Of a DNA stretch of 64,000 nucleotides, positions 47,101 to 58,394 are shown piece by piece. The stretch covers positions 56,354,246 to 56,418,245 of the forward strand of contig CM047817.1 of assembly GCA_026214975.1 (NCBI GenBank), given 5' to 3'. This DNA comes from Gentiana macrophylla (Eukaryota; Streptophyta; Magnoliopsida; Gentianales; Gentianaceae). A program made the translations under genes and the position numbers. Positions within the stretch are counted from its first letter, which is position 1. Every line of letters starts with the position of its first letter. Below the pieces are notes generated by a model, which saw only the letters and a list, made by a program, of their open reading frames with translations, had not been told where the DNA came from and did no database searches.

Positions 47101-48836
47101 CCCCCCTCTTTTCACGGTTTTCTATACTCTATGAGCTTCATGAGGTTATCACCAAGAGAAAGAACCCTAGATTTCATATGGACGATTTTTGGAATCGTGA
47201 GGCGTCATAACTCGTAATGGCTGTGGATGATAAATGTGTAAAAGTTTTGTATTTTGTGTGAAAGAGAGTCCTCAATTGTGAACGTGGTGCTACGAACAAT
47301 CAAGTAACCTCATTTGAACATTAAAAAACATGTGTATTCAGTGGTGGACCTAGGAAAAATGGTAATAAGTAGTCTTGGTTTCACTTTTTAAGGGAATTTG
47401 TACTCCTCTGTGACTAAAAATAATATTTGAAGTGTAAGCTTGCATTATTTACTTGGATTGTATGCTTCAATATGACATAAAGTACAATTTTAATAAATGA
47501 ATGCATACACTGGTGTCATCGTCTATGCAGTGACACTTAGACTATCTAGTGATAAATGTTAGATCACCGCCTTATCTTGCCTGTTAATTATTATACATGA
47601 TCACATTACTTGATTAACATCTTTTCTACATGTCTAGATTGGTTGCATCATTTTTTAAATATCTTAAGAAGCTCAATTCTAGACTACCTGACTATCACTG
47701 CCTTTGAATTTAAAACTTGTCCATGTTGTCTTTTTGATGAGAGAGCATCTCGCTATCATTTTACATATGATGTTATCCCAGTTTATGACTTATTTTATAT
47801 GTGTTTAGAAATAATTGGTTGATTTATGATGCATTTTAATCCTTACACCCACTACGAGGTCAATGGTAATTATTCGGAAATTTCGTCATTTTAGTTGAAT
47901 TTTACATACTTCAAGGCCTGTTTTATCTTGTGAAAGTTATCGTGGTATTGTTATTTATATTTGAAGGATATGTGTTGATTGGGATTCTGAGAGGAGAGAC
48001 ATTTTTTATGGAAAGATAATTTTGAAGTGTAGAAGCATGTGCCCAAAGCATCTTCCACGGGAAAATGATTTCATTTGTTAAAATTAATGTTTCGTGTGAG
48101 GGAGAGAGTAAGGGTTGTGTGTGGAGGTGGTGATTAACATATAATTTTTCGTGAAATTAATTTCACGGGACGGAGGTGGGGGGTTGAAGGGTACTGAATT
48201 TTTTTATAGTTTATTGTGATTTAGGACACATTTAAAAAGATTACAGGATTTCAGGACTCTAACAAATGATTTAAGGGAGAAAGGACATTTCTTGAATGAC
48301 TAGACTATTTTACCCATATTAATTGTTTATAAGTCAAAATTTCATCTCAACAATATAGCTCATTCTCGCTCCATATTAAATCCAAATAAAACCCACACAT
48401 CTTTAAGAGAAAAAAACACCATATTGTAACCGTGTGAATTTAATTGAGGATTTTCTCTCTCCACTATTTTTGACTTACATCTTCCAAAATTACCTAACAA
48501 TCCATTTCTGTCGGGCAAGGTTAGTTGATTATCTCACAATTATCATGTATTTTTTTATTACCAGGGGTTATTTTCCTTTTATAAGACTAGCTAGTTATCC
48601 AAAATTTGATCTTAATCATCTCTATATTATCCGTGTAATTTATTATTAAAATTCACTAGGTAATTTTGAAAGTAAATTATAGTGTGACATTGAATTTTAA
48701 TTTGACAGTGATTTATTTTGTGACATCTCAATGGTGACTTTTTCAAGGTTGAAGGTCTAGTGAATGTCACTGAAAATGAAGTGAAGTCTCTATCTGATTC
48801 TATATTTACCGAGTCACATTAAATTTTCATTTCACA
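47101..48836. other. Unassigned AT-rich sequence
   Basis: No gene or clear element is recognised. CAGTGGTGGACCTAGG near 47340 resembles a terminal motif common in plant DNA transposons, and GTGAC/GTCAC motifs cluster at 48685-48770. Both are weak. Confidence 0.4.
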
Positions 48837-50450
48837 TGTAACGCCCCGTTCCCGGACACCGAGTCCTTATCCGGAAATGAAGCGTTCGGCACGTATAAAA
48901 TAGAAGTGAATTCACTTTATACGTAAGCCTCTACTACGTCGTATCAAATTAAAGCAAACGGAAGCAAAAAACTCGGGTATAAAATTTCTAAATGTTTAAG
49001 AATAGAAAATGAAATCTAAAAGCGGAAATGTAAATTTATTACATTGGAGAAAGTACGAAAAAGAAATCCCAAAAAAAGTACTACTACGTCTCGAAGACCA
49101 AAAGTCTACCTCAACAAGATATCAAAAGTAATCCAAGAATATACGTAAAGCGATAAATAAAAGTCTTCAACGGCGCCACAAATGTCGCCGTCGAACTCCT
49201 CTCGAAAACTGTTTGTCTTCTCATCCCCAAACACATGAAAACAATGCATTTGAGGTAAGTACAACGTACTTAGAAAGAAAGAGAAGCTATGAAAGCAATC
49301 ATAGTTATAACGAAAAGATAATTATTTAATTATTTGATTAAATGAGACCGACTCCATCTAGGGTTCACTTCATGCTCATCAACACGTTGTGACTAACTGT
49401 TTCTAACTTAGCCTATTTATGTTACAACCGCACTCAAGGGCACTACGCGCATCCACCTTAGCAGAATCCCTCCGTACTTAGGGTTTTGCTGACCTACGGA
49501 GTTCTTCCTGTTAGTAATATCATCTCGTTTCAGCTTTAAGGCGGTTCACCGAGAACACACACCGAAAGGCCTAACGATTTCATAACCCGTCCTCGGATCA
49601 TTAATTAGTTACTAAATTCATTAATTACCACGTATTAATTAAATTTCAACTAATTACACGAGTTTGAATACAAGCCTATTTTAATTACCAAAATTAAAAT
49701 TCTACATGTATGCATGGAGTGGATTTATGATATGATGCATGTCATGGCAATTCCGATTTTATATCTATTTTATGATCGAACACATAAAAAATAAATTATG
49801 GAAATTTAAACACCGAGATGGATTGTTGGTACCCCGTAACTAATCTATCCTAGGAAAAATAAATTACAATCTTCTTGTCTTGAGTCTTGATCTTGAATCT
49901 TGAACTCGAACCGCGAACACTGAACCACGAACACCCGAGAGGAGAAAAGGTCTTTTAATTAAATAAATCCAATTTATTTTAATTATTCATATATTTAATT
50001 TTATTATGTTACATGCGGGCTGCTTTTAATTTATTTTCCAAAAATAATTTTTTTTTTTTTCTTCATGCGGCAGTTGAATGATAATATAAAAAATTAGGTC
50101 ACAAGAAAATTCCATGCAGCCGCAACAAAAAAAAACCCTAGCCGCATCTTTTTTATTAAACAGGACTTATAGCGACGCTTTTCAGCGTCGCAGAAAGTCC
50201 TGTAGCAGTTTTTAATAAAATTCATCCGTTTCTCCTCGTTCATACCTTGGTTTTCGTCTTGATCTTCAATTTTTCAGCAAGATCTTCATCTTTTCCAGCC
50301 CGGATAATCAAAATAACAATAAAAGATGCTACTTTTTACATAAATCTCGAAAAAGAAAGACATAAAAAAATACAATTCCTATGCTCAATTGTTCTTAAAC
50401 AAAGGAGCTACAATAGATCTAACGAGTAAACAGTACCAACCCCAATCCAT
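48837..50450 (-). repeat. Tekay 3' LTR, outer part
   Basis: The first 580 bp match the right LTR (63425-64000), with differences mostly single-base indels. The rest is AT-rich LTR sequence. The right border of this part is not defined, because the junction with the copia fragment cannot be seen without a second LTR copy. Confidence 0.75.
50151..50220. repeat. 70-bp perfect-stem palindrome
   Basis: Nested inverted arms are present: TTTTATTAAA / TTTAATAAAA (outer), CAGGACTT / AAGTCCTG (middle), and GCGACGCT / AGCGTCGC (inner, 172-179 and 184-191 of 50 kb) around a TTTC loop. It may be a minimal foldback element or MITE, or an RNA hairpin of the LTR transcript. Confidence 0.75.
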
Positions 50451-50991
50451 CTCTTCAACCAAGACATTCATAACATAAAAAAAAAAGATTAACATGCGTC
50501 GGCCCTATCTTTTAAAAAAAAATTGGGACAAAAAAATCTACATGTTTTACCACTCCTAGATCTAATATTTTATACGTATAAATATAGATCACCATGGCGA
50601 CTGATACCACTTCATTGTGCAAACGATGAAGGGGTAGCTTATAAGGATTTCCGAAATCACTTGAGTTCAAGAGCATATTGGGAAAGTACCACATGATTAG
50701 ATGGACCGGCGACGTTTTGATTCTACGGATCGCCTCGAGCCGACAACCCGACCGATCATTAAGACCCATGACATTCGATATATAGTGCTCCCGAGTCAAC
50801 GACCTATCCTACGACGGCATACTCGGAGTGTACTTTGAATCAAATGATTATGATAAGTTTTGTGGGTACTAAAATACGGGATGAGTCTCCATTGCTTTAG
50901 AGCAAGTGGGAGATGTAGTTTGGTTGTAGTTTTAAATAATAGGGTGTGCTCTAAAACAATTAATCACATGCTTTCGTGCAAGTGGGGAGAT
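50451..50991 (+). mobile_element. 3' end of a third copia element (internal remnant)
   Basis: Noncoding 3' sequence ending in the polypurine tract GCAAGTGGGGAGAT (50978-50991). A second similar tract GAGCAAGTGGGAGATG lies near 50901. No pol domain is recognisable, and the left limit is approximate. Confidence 0.55.
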
Positions 50992-52826
50992 TGTTAGGTG
51001 TAATGCCCGAAAGACAATTTTGTAATTGTTTTATTTAATAAATGAAATGATGTTATTATTCATATTTATTATTCTCATATTCACCGATGTGACAATAGTA
51101 TTTACACTTCTGAAAAACCCTAAGTATATCGTTTATGTAATCACTTAACTTTCGGTGTATGGTATATACACGGGAGGATTGAGTTAGTGAAGATGTACTT
51201 AAAATACAATTAGCCCGTAGTAAATTTAATCGAGAGTATCGGGTCTCTCCTTTAACGTGCTATTAATGCGCTTCTAGACACAATAGGTGTGATTGTCTTA
51301 TCCGGACTTTCGGTTAAGAGAACCTAATGGGGCATTTATATATGATAGATATATCATATAGAAATTTGACCGATTTGATTAGAGTTCACGATATAATTCC
51401 GTAATCGAGAAGTCTTATCGAATCAATGGATGATCATATTTATGGATATATCTTAATCCCGAGGTGATCACGATCCAACCGCTTGAATCGGTTATGAGGT
51501 TTGACTTGACGGTTAAAGATTACACCGAGTCGTGGTCCGAATTACCCCATCTTGGCATTGTAATTTGGATTGAGTGAGTAGTCTGTGTTATCACAGTATA
51601 CGAATCCATTCCTTCCATTTATGGAAGTAGATAGACGCCTCTTTTATTTGTTAATCCTAGAAACTGATCGATCGCGAGTTCATATTACACTCCATTAGCT
51701 ACCAAAGTGAGTTGTATGAATTAATTGATCACTGGGGGTTAATGGTAAATAAGGATAAGAGTTTCGAAAAGGGTTAACGGTAACTTCCCCGATTTAGAAT
51801 GAATATCTATGGAGGATTAATCCATATGTAATGATTATATCAATGGGCGCTTATTATTATTCTCGTGAGAGATAAATATAATCGATAATCGGAGGAGTGC
51901 GATCACGGGATTATGGTGGCATATTCCTGTGATTGATTTATCGAATATAATTATTACATTCGTAAGATAATTATTTATTTGATTTATCGGAGCCACGATT
52001 ATTAGTCCATGGTCCCGACGTGCCTCCTAATATAGCATGTATATTCTCGGACGTCGAATCCTAATAATATTAATTTAGTTCATGTTGGACTTTATTAAAA
52101 CGATATGTGAATTAATTGTTTAGTGGACTATTAAATTAGTTGGGCTAAATAATTAAATATGTGGAAAAGACATTTTCCATAATCTTGGCCCAATTATTGT
52201 GTGATGGCAAAATTAATATTGACTAGGTCAATAAGTATAATTTTCGCCCCATGTGTTTTTTTATGGAACAAGAAATTAGTTTTCTTGTGATTAATAAGAC
52301 ATGTGCTTAAAATATTTATTGGATAAATATTTATGGTAAATAATAAAGATAAAAATATTCTTGATTTGTTCTAGAATATTTTGAGATTATCTTTTATTTA
52401 ATAGGATTATTATAATTGATTTTGTATTAATTATAAAATCCTTGGAGACAAGGATTACTCTCCTATATAAAGAGAGTTCTCCTCCAAGTCTAAGGACACA
52501 TGCAATTTTCGACTTTCTAGAAAAGAAGAGGAAAAATTCGGCCAAGGGTTTTGGGGAAAATCTTGGAGATTTTTCCGGGTAGCATATCGGAAGGGTTCGA
52601 GTCGAGAATTCCTTCCACTGGAATTGCTTGGATCACACGTTACGGAAGATCGTGGTGCTCTTCACATCTTCTCACATTCCTCCTTTTGCGGTTCTTCAAC
52701 TTGGATTTAGAGATTCAAGAGGTATGATCTACAACCCCCTTGTAGAATAGATCTAGATGTTTTATTACGTGTATTTTATAGATCTAGATCCATAAATCGT
52801 TTCCGCTGCGGATGATATTACTAACA
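50992..52826 (+). repeat. 3' LTR of the third copia element
   Basis: 1835 bp beginning TGTTAG and ending CTAACA, a perfect 6-bp inverted pair, directly after a polypurine tract. It contains a TATA box CTATATAAAG (about 52463-52472). The end region TTTCCGCTGCGGATG is typical of plant copia LTRs. No 5' LTR is found, so the element is truncated at its 5' side. Confidence 0.82.
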
Positions 52827-53794
52827 CTTCCACCTCAGGGACACTCTTTTGCAACATATTAGTGGATCACACCAATACCCACGAAGTCTAGAAAAGGTAG
52901 ACTCCGATAGCACGCACACCTCAAAGAAAGTCCCTCTGTACTTAGTGGTCATTGACCTCACAGAGATCCTCCACCTTCGTAGAGGTAGCACATGCATCGC
53001 GATTTGGCCTGGTGCCTAGCCAAGAGAGACATGTTGTTTAATCTTTTACTAGTCACATACGTTGTTTATTAAGTTATCAACTAGCCACCTAAGTGTTTTC
53101 AAATAATCTCCTCACACATACTACCCTCTTCCTGAGACCACTGAACACGGACAAGTCCTAAAGACATACACGCACAATGATGAATGCTAACTCATCAAAG
53201 CACAAGCCTATCATGCTCTTCCGACGGATCCGAACTTCAACTCCCTTTAAGAGTACATTCGGTGTTTTAACCGAACGAATCGAAGCTCAATTCGAGCTTG
53301 TCATGGTTATACCATATTAACATATCATATATAAAGGTTTCATGTAGTTAAAGCATGTTTTCAAGGTCGAATAAAGAATTAACATAGAAGCGAGGCAAGC
53401 GATGTAATCCTGGGCGCCCGCTTAAAGACTTGGACGCCTGTTCAAGCTTACTGACGCCCGTCCTCGAGAATAGTGACGCCCGGCCCACCAAACCCATTTC
53501 AATCTCGAATGTAAATCAAGACCTCGACGCCAGTCCGCATACCGGACGCTGTTCACCTGGTTCGACCTAAACCCTAACTTCATCACCATGCGATTTCCGG
53601 ATCGTATTTCACCCAAAACCGTAAAAAGACAACACATTGAGCACATAAACCTCATCTAACACTACCATAACCTCTATAGACAATTACCAAAGCAACAACT
53701 CAAAGCTCTAACACATAAATTGCCTTAGATCATGATCAAATCCTTATAGCCAACAATTGAATTCATAGGACTGTTTTTTTTTCCCTTACCTTAA
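52827..53794 (-). repeat. LTR-derived sequence between the two inserts
   Basis: Probably the middle of the Tekay 3' LTR, since it lies between the copia fragment and the CACTA element and has no coding capacity. It contains GACGCCCGTC-type motifs at 53410-53550 in the opposite orientation to those of the solo LTR at 35780. The partner LTR is outside the window, so another LTR family is possible. Confidence 0.5.
53792..53794. other. Left target-site duplication of the non-autonomous CACTA
   Basis: TAA here and TAA at 57918-57920 give the 3-bp duplication expected for CACTA elements. Confidence 0.85.
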
Positions 53795-53990
53795 CACTAC
53801 AAGAAAAAGTGATTTTAATGAGGGGAATTTTATGACGGGAGGTAAATTTGGTCACTAAATAGTTGTTTTAATTATGGTAAAATCAATTGATGACAAAACA
53901 TTATTTCTCGTCATTATTGATCCAGAATTCTCCTCATTATGTTATCAAAAAATTATTCCTCTCATTATTGTAAAATCTTTTATTTTTTAA
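53795..53990. repeat. Pack-CACTA left subterminal repeats
   Basis: Copies of TGACGGGAGG, GGTCACTAAAT and CATTATTG-like motifs near the left terminus, related to those at 57515-57900. Confidence 0.7.
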
Positions 53991-55406
53991 ATGTTTATTT
54001 CCTATAATCTTAAAAAAAAGAATCCTTTTTTGGAAGAAAAAAACCTTTTAATAATTAAACATATATATGAAAAACATTTCTTTCTCAAACATCTCCCCAA
54101 CCCCCAAATAGACGGATCCCCAAAATCAATCATCTTCGACCTAACCTCCGCCTTCTTCAGCCCTCCTTCGCCTTCTTCAATTCTTTTCCGCCTTCTTTCA
54201 CCTTTCTCCTCTCCGACAAGTCTTTCACCTTCCGGCAAGGCAGCACCTTTCATCGGAATTGGACAAATAAGGAAGCTCCGATCTAGTACAAGTTTCGTTT
54301 ATACTGTCGGATTTCATCGGAATCTGGATTTTAGAGGTACAAGTTTCGTTTATACTGTCGTCCTAATTTTTTGAAATTAGATAAATCGTTATGTCGAAGC
54401 TTTACATCAAATTAATTGTTTCTACTTCGCTTGCTACTCCTTTAATCTATGAAACATTTTTCTCGTTTTATGTAAACATAAAAATTTGGCCATTTTTCGT
54501 TTTCAGTAAATTGATTTGTGCTATGTACGCGTATAATCTTTTGAAGGATAGTAAAGAGCCGTTATGCCTATTTTGTTAATACAATTGAAGTTGCATATTC
54601 TTCTTTTATATAGCAGCAGGTTTTTCGTACTGGGATGATTTTTTCTGGACAAACAGAGGGTATTTTTTCTGGTTCTTGTGCTTGTTAATTTCGTTTTTTT
54701 AAAGTCATTATGAAATGGGAGAGTGAAACGCAGCTGTAAGATGGTTTTCAAGTCCATTGATTTTGTTAGTTTGTGTGTTTTGATTTGTTCTTGACTGTAC
54801 AAATTTGTTAAAACTTTAATTCACATTTTTTGGAAAGTGAGTGATTGTGTAGCATAAGTGCATAACAGTGTTGAGACTTTGGGCTTAACTGTGAAATTAT
54901 TTGAGACTACTCTGTATATAAGTTACGTCTTTTACGACACCACATAAATCCTACTATTTTGATTCATAGCTAAATGTTAATAGACTGTTTTATAGTTGAC
55001 ATGAGCAAAAAATTGACTTCCGTGTAATTTTTAGAGCCGAGAATCGGCTTTCATGGTTGATTATTTATGAAAATAGACTTTTTGAAACTTTTTTAGAATA
55101 AACTTAGAGTGGTACTTGCTCAATAGGACAATTATGAACTTAGAAACAGGGGCTGTGGAGAGAGGATATTGATGATGCGTCCACAACCGTTGTGTCATAG
55201 GTTATCTACACCATTTATTATGATGAGTTTAAATGATGGAGTGAATTATGGAGATGAGGGTGTTGTGGAGAGAGGACGAAAATGAATTTCGGACCATGGT
55301 GGTGCCAGTAACATACCATCTTAGGGGAAATTGTGGCTTTCAGTTCTGTTTTCTCTATAGCTTTAAGTTCAGTGTTGATCATTCAGTAACATATTGATCT
55401 ATTTAG
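53991..55406. other. Pack-CACTA interior, leader-like and intron-like
   Basis: A CT-rich stretch (54110-54240) looks like a plant 5' leader. A perfect 24-bp direct repeat (54286-54309 and 54337-54360, starting GTACAAGTTTCG) is spaced 51 bp. The rest is AT-rich and may be intron sequence captured with the cyclase gene. No coding region is recognised. Confidence 0.45.
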
Positions 55407-55791
55407 GTGCTCGGGGCATATGAATTGTCTGGTAATAATCCGTTGCCACCTGTGATGTGGCTTTCTACTTAGGCTCTTCCATTCCATCCAGGTAATTAAC
55501 ATCATTTTCTCCATCCAGTCTCTGTGGTTGAGCTACCTGTTTAATTACTTTTTGGTGTAAACGTTTTGGAAAAACAAGTTACTTATGCGGTACACTGCAA
55601 AATATATATATTGCAGGAAGGATGTGGTGTCAAAGGCGCATGGTTTACCTTCCAATGTGCTATTTGTATGGAAAGAGGTTTGCTGGTAAACTTCAACTGT
55701 TTTGTCTCTCAGAAAGGAAATTTATACAGTGCCATACCATGAAGTAAATTGGAATCAAGTTCGCAACCAATGTGCAAAGGTCTGAAAGAGC

Positions 55792-55831
<40 letters not shown>

Positions 55832-56086
55832 CCCTCTCTTTGATTATGTTAGTTTAATTTGATCTTTCTTTTATCAATGCGGCTTTGTATGTAGGAAGAT
55901 CTGTACTACCTCCATCCTCACATACAAGATTTGCTTTGGACATCTCTTCATAAACTTGTGGAACCCGGCATGATGCACAGGTCTGCAGGCAAAAGAATAA
56001 GAGAAAAGGCTCTTCACGTTGTGATGGACCACTTGCACTACGAAAATGAAAATACAGGCTACATATGCGTTAGTCCTGTAAACAAG
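55407..56086 (+). pseudogene. Captured oxidosqualene cyclase fragment (three exons)
   Basis: Exon 1 (55407-55491) encodes YELSGNNPLPPVMWLST, then a stop and ALPFHPG. Exon 2 (about 55618-55780) encodes [17 protein letters not shown] and, after a frameshift, [19 protein letters not shown] and [11 protein letters not shown]. Exon 3 (55895-56086) encodes [20 protein letters not shown] and [20 protein letters not shown], ending CVSPVNK. Each exon is bounded by AG and GT. The order matches plant oxidosqualene cyclases (cycloartenol, amyrin or lupeol synthases), which cyclise 2,3-oxidosqualene into sterol or triterpene skeletons. The catalytic DCTAE region is absent, so this is an internal third of the gene and cannot be active. 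Confidence 0.88.
55796..55828. repeat. (TA)n microsatellite in a captured intron
   Basis: A run of about 16 TA units lies inside the intron between cyclase exons 2 and 3. Confidence 0.9.
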
Positions 56087-56303
56087 GTTTTTTTTGTTTC
56101 TGGGGTACTCATCATCTTACATGTTCGCTAAATGTTCTCACACATGTTCGTTTTTTTCCCCTTCATTCATTCTTCGAGTGGGGGTTAGGGTTCTTTAAGT
56201 TGTATTTCTTGCTTTGAACATTTCGGTTCATGTGTTTGTTTATGTGATTATACTGAAGCTAAAAGTATCATTTGTCATGACTGAATACAGTTTTTCATAA
56301 TAG

Positions 56304-56650
56304 GTTCGTTTAGCAAGATATTCAACATTTCAAAGCATAAAGTCGTTGAAGGGCGATATGATAAAAGAAACGAAGCAGACTTAGTGGACGGCCATCCTTA
56401 TAATTCATACGTAAGTATCGAGTAGATCTATCCTTTTTTTTCTGGTATATGTTGGAAGACACCGGATAAAAGAACATAGTCCAGTTTCATAGTTCACATT
56501 ACTATGACTGTATGACATTTATTATGTCTTCATTGCTATTTTTTTATTAGGACGTTGTGTAGGATGCTTTTGGAGAAATGGAAGACATAGACCGTGCTAT
56601 TGCATTGACCCTCGTACAAGCAGAACAAGTAGGGAAAAAATGGGGGGTCA
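56304..56650 (+). pseudogene. Captured DA1/DAR-like N-terminal fragment
   Basis: Exon 1 (about 56304-56410) encodes GSFSKIFNISKHKVVEGRYD and ends at GTAAGT. Exon 2 (56551-about 56647) encodes DVV, a stop, then DAFGEMEDIDRAIALTLVQA and EQVGKKWG. The second exon is a ubiquitin-interacting motif (EDIDRAIALTLVQAEQ). The combination of a KIF-x-x-SKHK start and this motif fits the N-terminus of plant DA1-related proteins, which limit organ growth through ubiquitin-dependent proteolysis. The LIM and peptidase parts are absent. The assignment rests on short segments. Confidence 0.62.
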
Positions 56651-57400
56651 GTAATCTATCTTTCTAGTAATATGTCAAATTTCATGGGGATTTTGTGGCA
56701 AGCTATAGCATGTGGTATATTAAAAATGTTATGTGGTACTTTGTTTTATGACCACTTTAACATTGTAAACCTGAATAATAGCTAAATATGTGATTCCTCT
56801 GTTTCGAAGGCTACAGGACATGGACTAATGATTTCACCTTTGATGCAATTGCAGAGTTATATGTATTATGGGACTTTGATGGTATCAAGGCCAATAAAAT
56901 GTAATTCAAAAGGTCTAGGCTGTTTCATTTGTTATTCTTGTTTTTATCCTTGATAGGAACTTGATTTGGCAAGTTGGTTAGAAGATATGGATGGGTTTGA
57001 ATCTGCATGTTCTCCATAGAGATGCAAGTATGTATTTTAATTTTCCTTTTGTACTCAGATCCAAAATGTTGGCATCTTGCTGAATGCTTATATATGAAAC
57101 ACTGATTTATGTTTTGTGCATTTTGTATGGTTCTGCAGCTTATAAAGGAAGAATATATATGAAACCATCCAAAAGTCTTAAGAGCAAAAATTGAGTTGAT
57201 GGTGCTTTGGTGCGGAAGGTGAGAGGATGTCTACTGTCAAAGTGTTTATGATTGTAAAACCCTTTGGTTCATCAGTTTTAAGAGTATAAGCAGTGATTAG
57301 GTGATTTAAATAATGCTGCCTAGATGAAGGATTTGTAAATTTTACTCAAATCTTATTTAATACATGAATGTATGTGATGCTTTAATATTTATCACATAGT
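56651..57400. other. Pack-CACTA interior with possible further exons
   Basis: Exon-like pieces near 56815-56905 and 56957-57015 (ELDLASWLEDMDGFESACSP) and near 57140-57215 are bounded by plausible splice sites. Their source genes are not recognised. Confidence 0.4.
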
Positions 57401-57499
57401 GACAAACCACTCTTTGAATTCTGTCTCATCCCATGACAAACCATTCTTTCATGGTATGTTTGATGAGGGTGGGTTATTTACAAAGAGCAGGATTTAGTG

Positions 57500-57917
57500 T
57501 GGGGCTAATAACCCTATAATGACGGGATTTTTTTGTAATAAATTCATGATTTATTGAGGGCAAATGTCCCTACAATGAGGGAACTTGTTCTCATTACTTT
57601 GTGCATTAATGACGGGTAAATGGCCCTATAATGATGATTTTTTGGTCATTAAATTGTGTTTTAGTGATGGGTAATTAACCTTATAATAACGGGAATAGTC
57701 GTCATTAAAAAAATATTAATGACATGAATGTACGGTCGTTAATGTGTATTATAATTAATGACGGTAGCCATTTTCTCATCATTGTTTATTTTTACCTAGA
57801 GAGGCAGTAATAAGGGGGTGATGATGGAAATTTCCCCTCATTAAAAGTCTTCAATGACGAGAAAATGCCTTTTAATGACGGGAATTCCTCTCATTAAAAC
57901 CTGATTTTCTAGTAGTG
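57500..57917. repeat. Pack-CACTA right subterminal repeats and terminus
   Basis: At least six copies of a motif close to TAATGACGGGTAAATG-CCCTATAATGA are followed by the terminus at 57905-57917. Confidence 0.78.
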
Positions 57918-58349
57918 TAAGCAGCCGCAGAACTGATCCAAACAGCCCTCAAAAATCTGCTGCTTTGCAACCGAACTGATACCAAAGCGATGCTCTTATC
58001 ACGACGATTCCGAAACTCTTGCGTGATCTGAAAACGGTTAACGGATGCTTCAATTATCAAGAAAACTCCTTGGCCTTTTCTCTCCTCAAACTTATGCGCA
58101 GAGATCGGGAAATTCTTAGACTCGAATTTTCACGATTTTTAAGTTAGGTCTTAACTTAATAAAGGAGTTAATCTTTCCTTAATCGCCTTTGATCACTAAA
58201 ATTGAATTTTCTTTTAATTATATATATAAAACTCAAATTATATATATAAAAATGTCCAAATAATTAACTCCGAATAATAGAAATCGAACCTAATATTTCG
58301 TTTTACGCAAAAGACACGCCTGTCACTTTTTCCAAAATCGAATATTACA
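57918..58349 (-). repeat. Tekay 3' LTR, inner part
   Basis: It ends ...TATTACA at 58349, which on the minus strand is the LTR start TGTAATATTCG. That forms a perfect 5-bp inverted pair with the TGTAA at 48837. It directly follows the polypurine tract. Confidence 0.8.
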
Positions 58350-58364
58350 TTCTCCCCATTAAAA
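58350..58364 (-). other. Tekay polypurine tract
   Basis: The minus strand reads TTTTAATGGGGAGAA directly before the LTR start TGTAA. Confidence 0.85.
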
Positions 58365-58394
58365 GGAGTTTCGTCCTCAAAACTAGAACATACC

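Larger units (their letters stand above)
53795..57917. mobile_element. Gene-carrying non-autonomous CACTA (Pack-CACTA)
   Basis: The left end is CACTACAAGAAAAAGTGATT and the right end ends TTTTCTAGTAGTG, giving inverted ends of about 30 bp (CACTACaAGAAAA / CACTACtAGAAAA, then TTTTAATGAG). A TAA duplication flanks the 4123-bp element. Subterminal repeats built on AATGACGGG line both ends. There is no transposase. Instead the interior holds spliced-looking exons of an oxidosqualene cyclase and of a DA1-like protein. Mobility would depend on transposase supplied elsewhere. Confidence 0.9.

Noticed and set aside
48676..48836. GTGAC/GTCAC cluster as a CACTA subterminal region
   Set aside because: No CACTA terminus or target duplication is visible next to it.
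54002..54374. 127-codon plus-strand and 83-codon minus-strand frames in the Pack-CACTA
   Set aside because: They cover a CT-rich leader-like stretch; low complexity explains the open frames, and no protein family is recognised.
55407..56086. A functional oxidosqualene cyclase gene
   Set aside because: Only an internal part is present, with a stop, a frameshift and no DCTAE catalytic region, and it is enclosed in CACTA ends.
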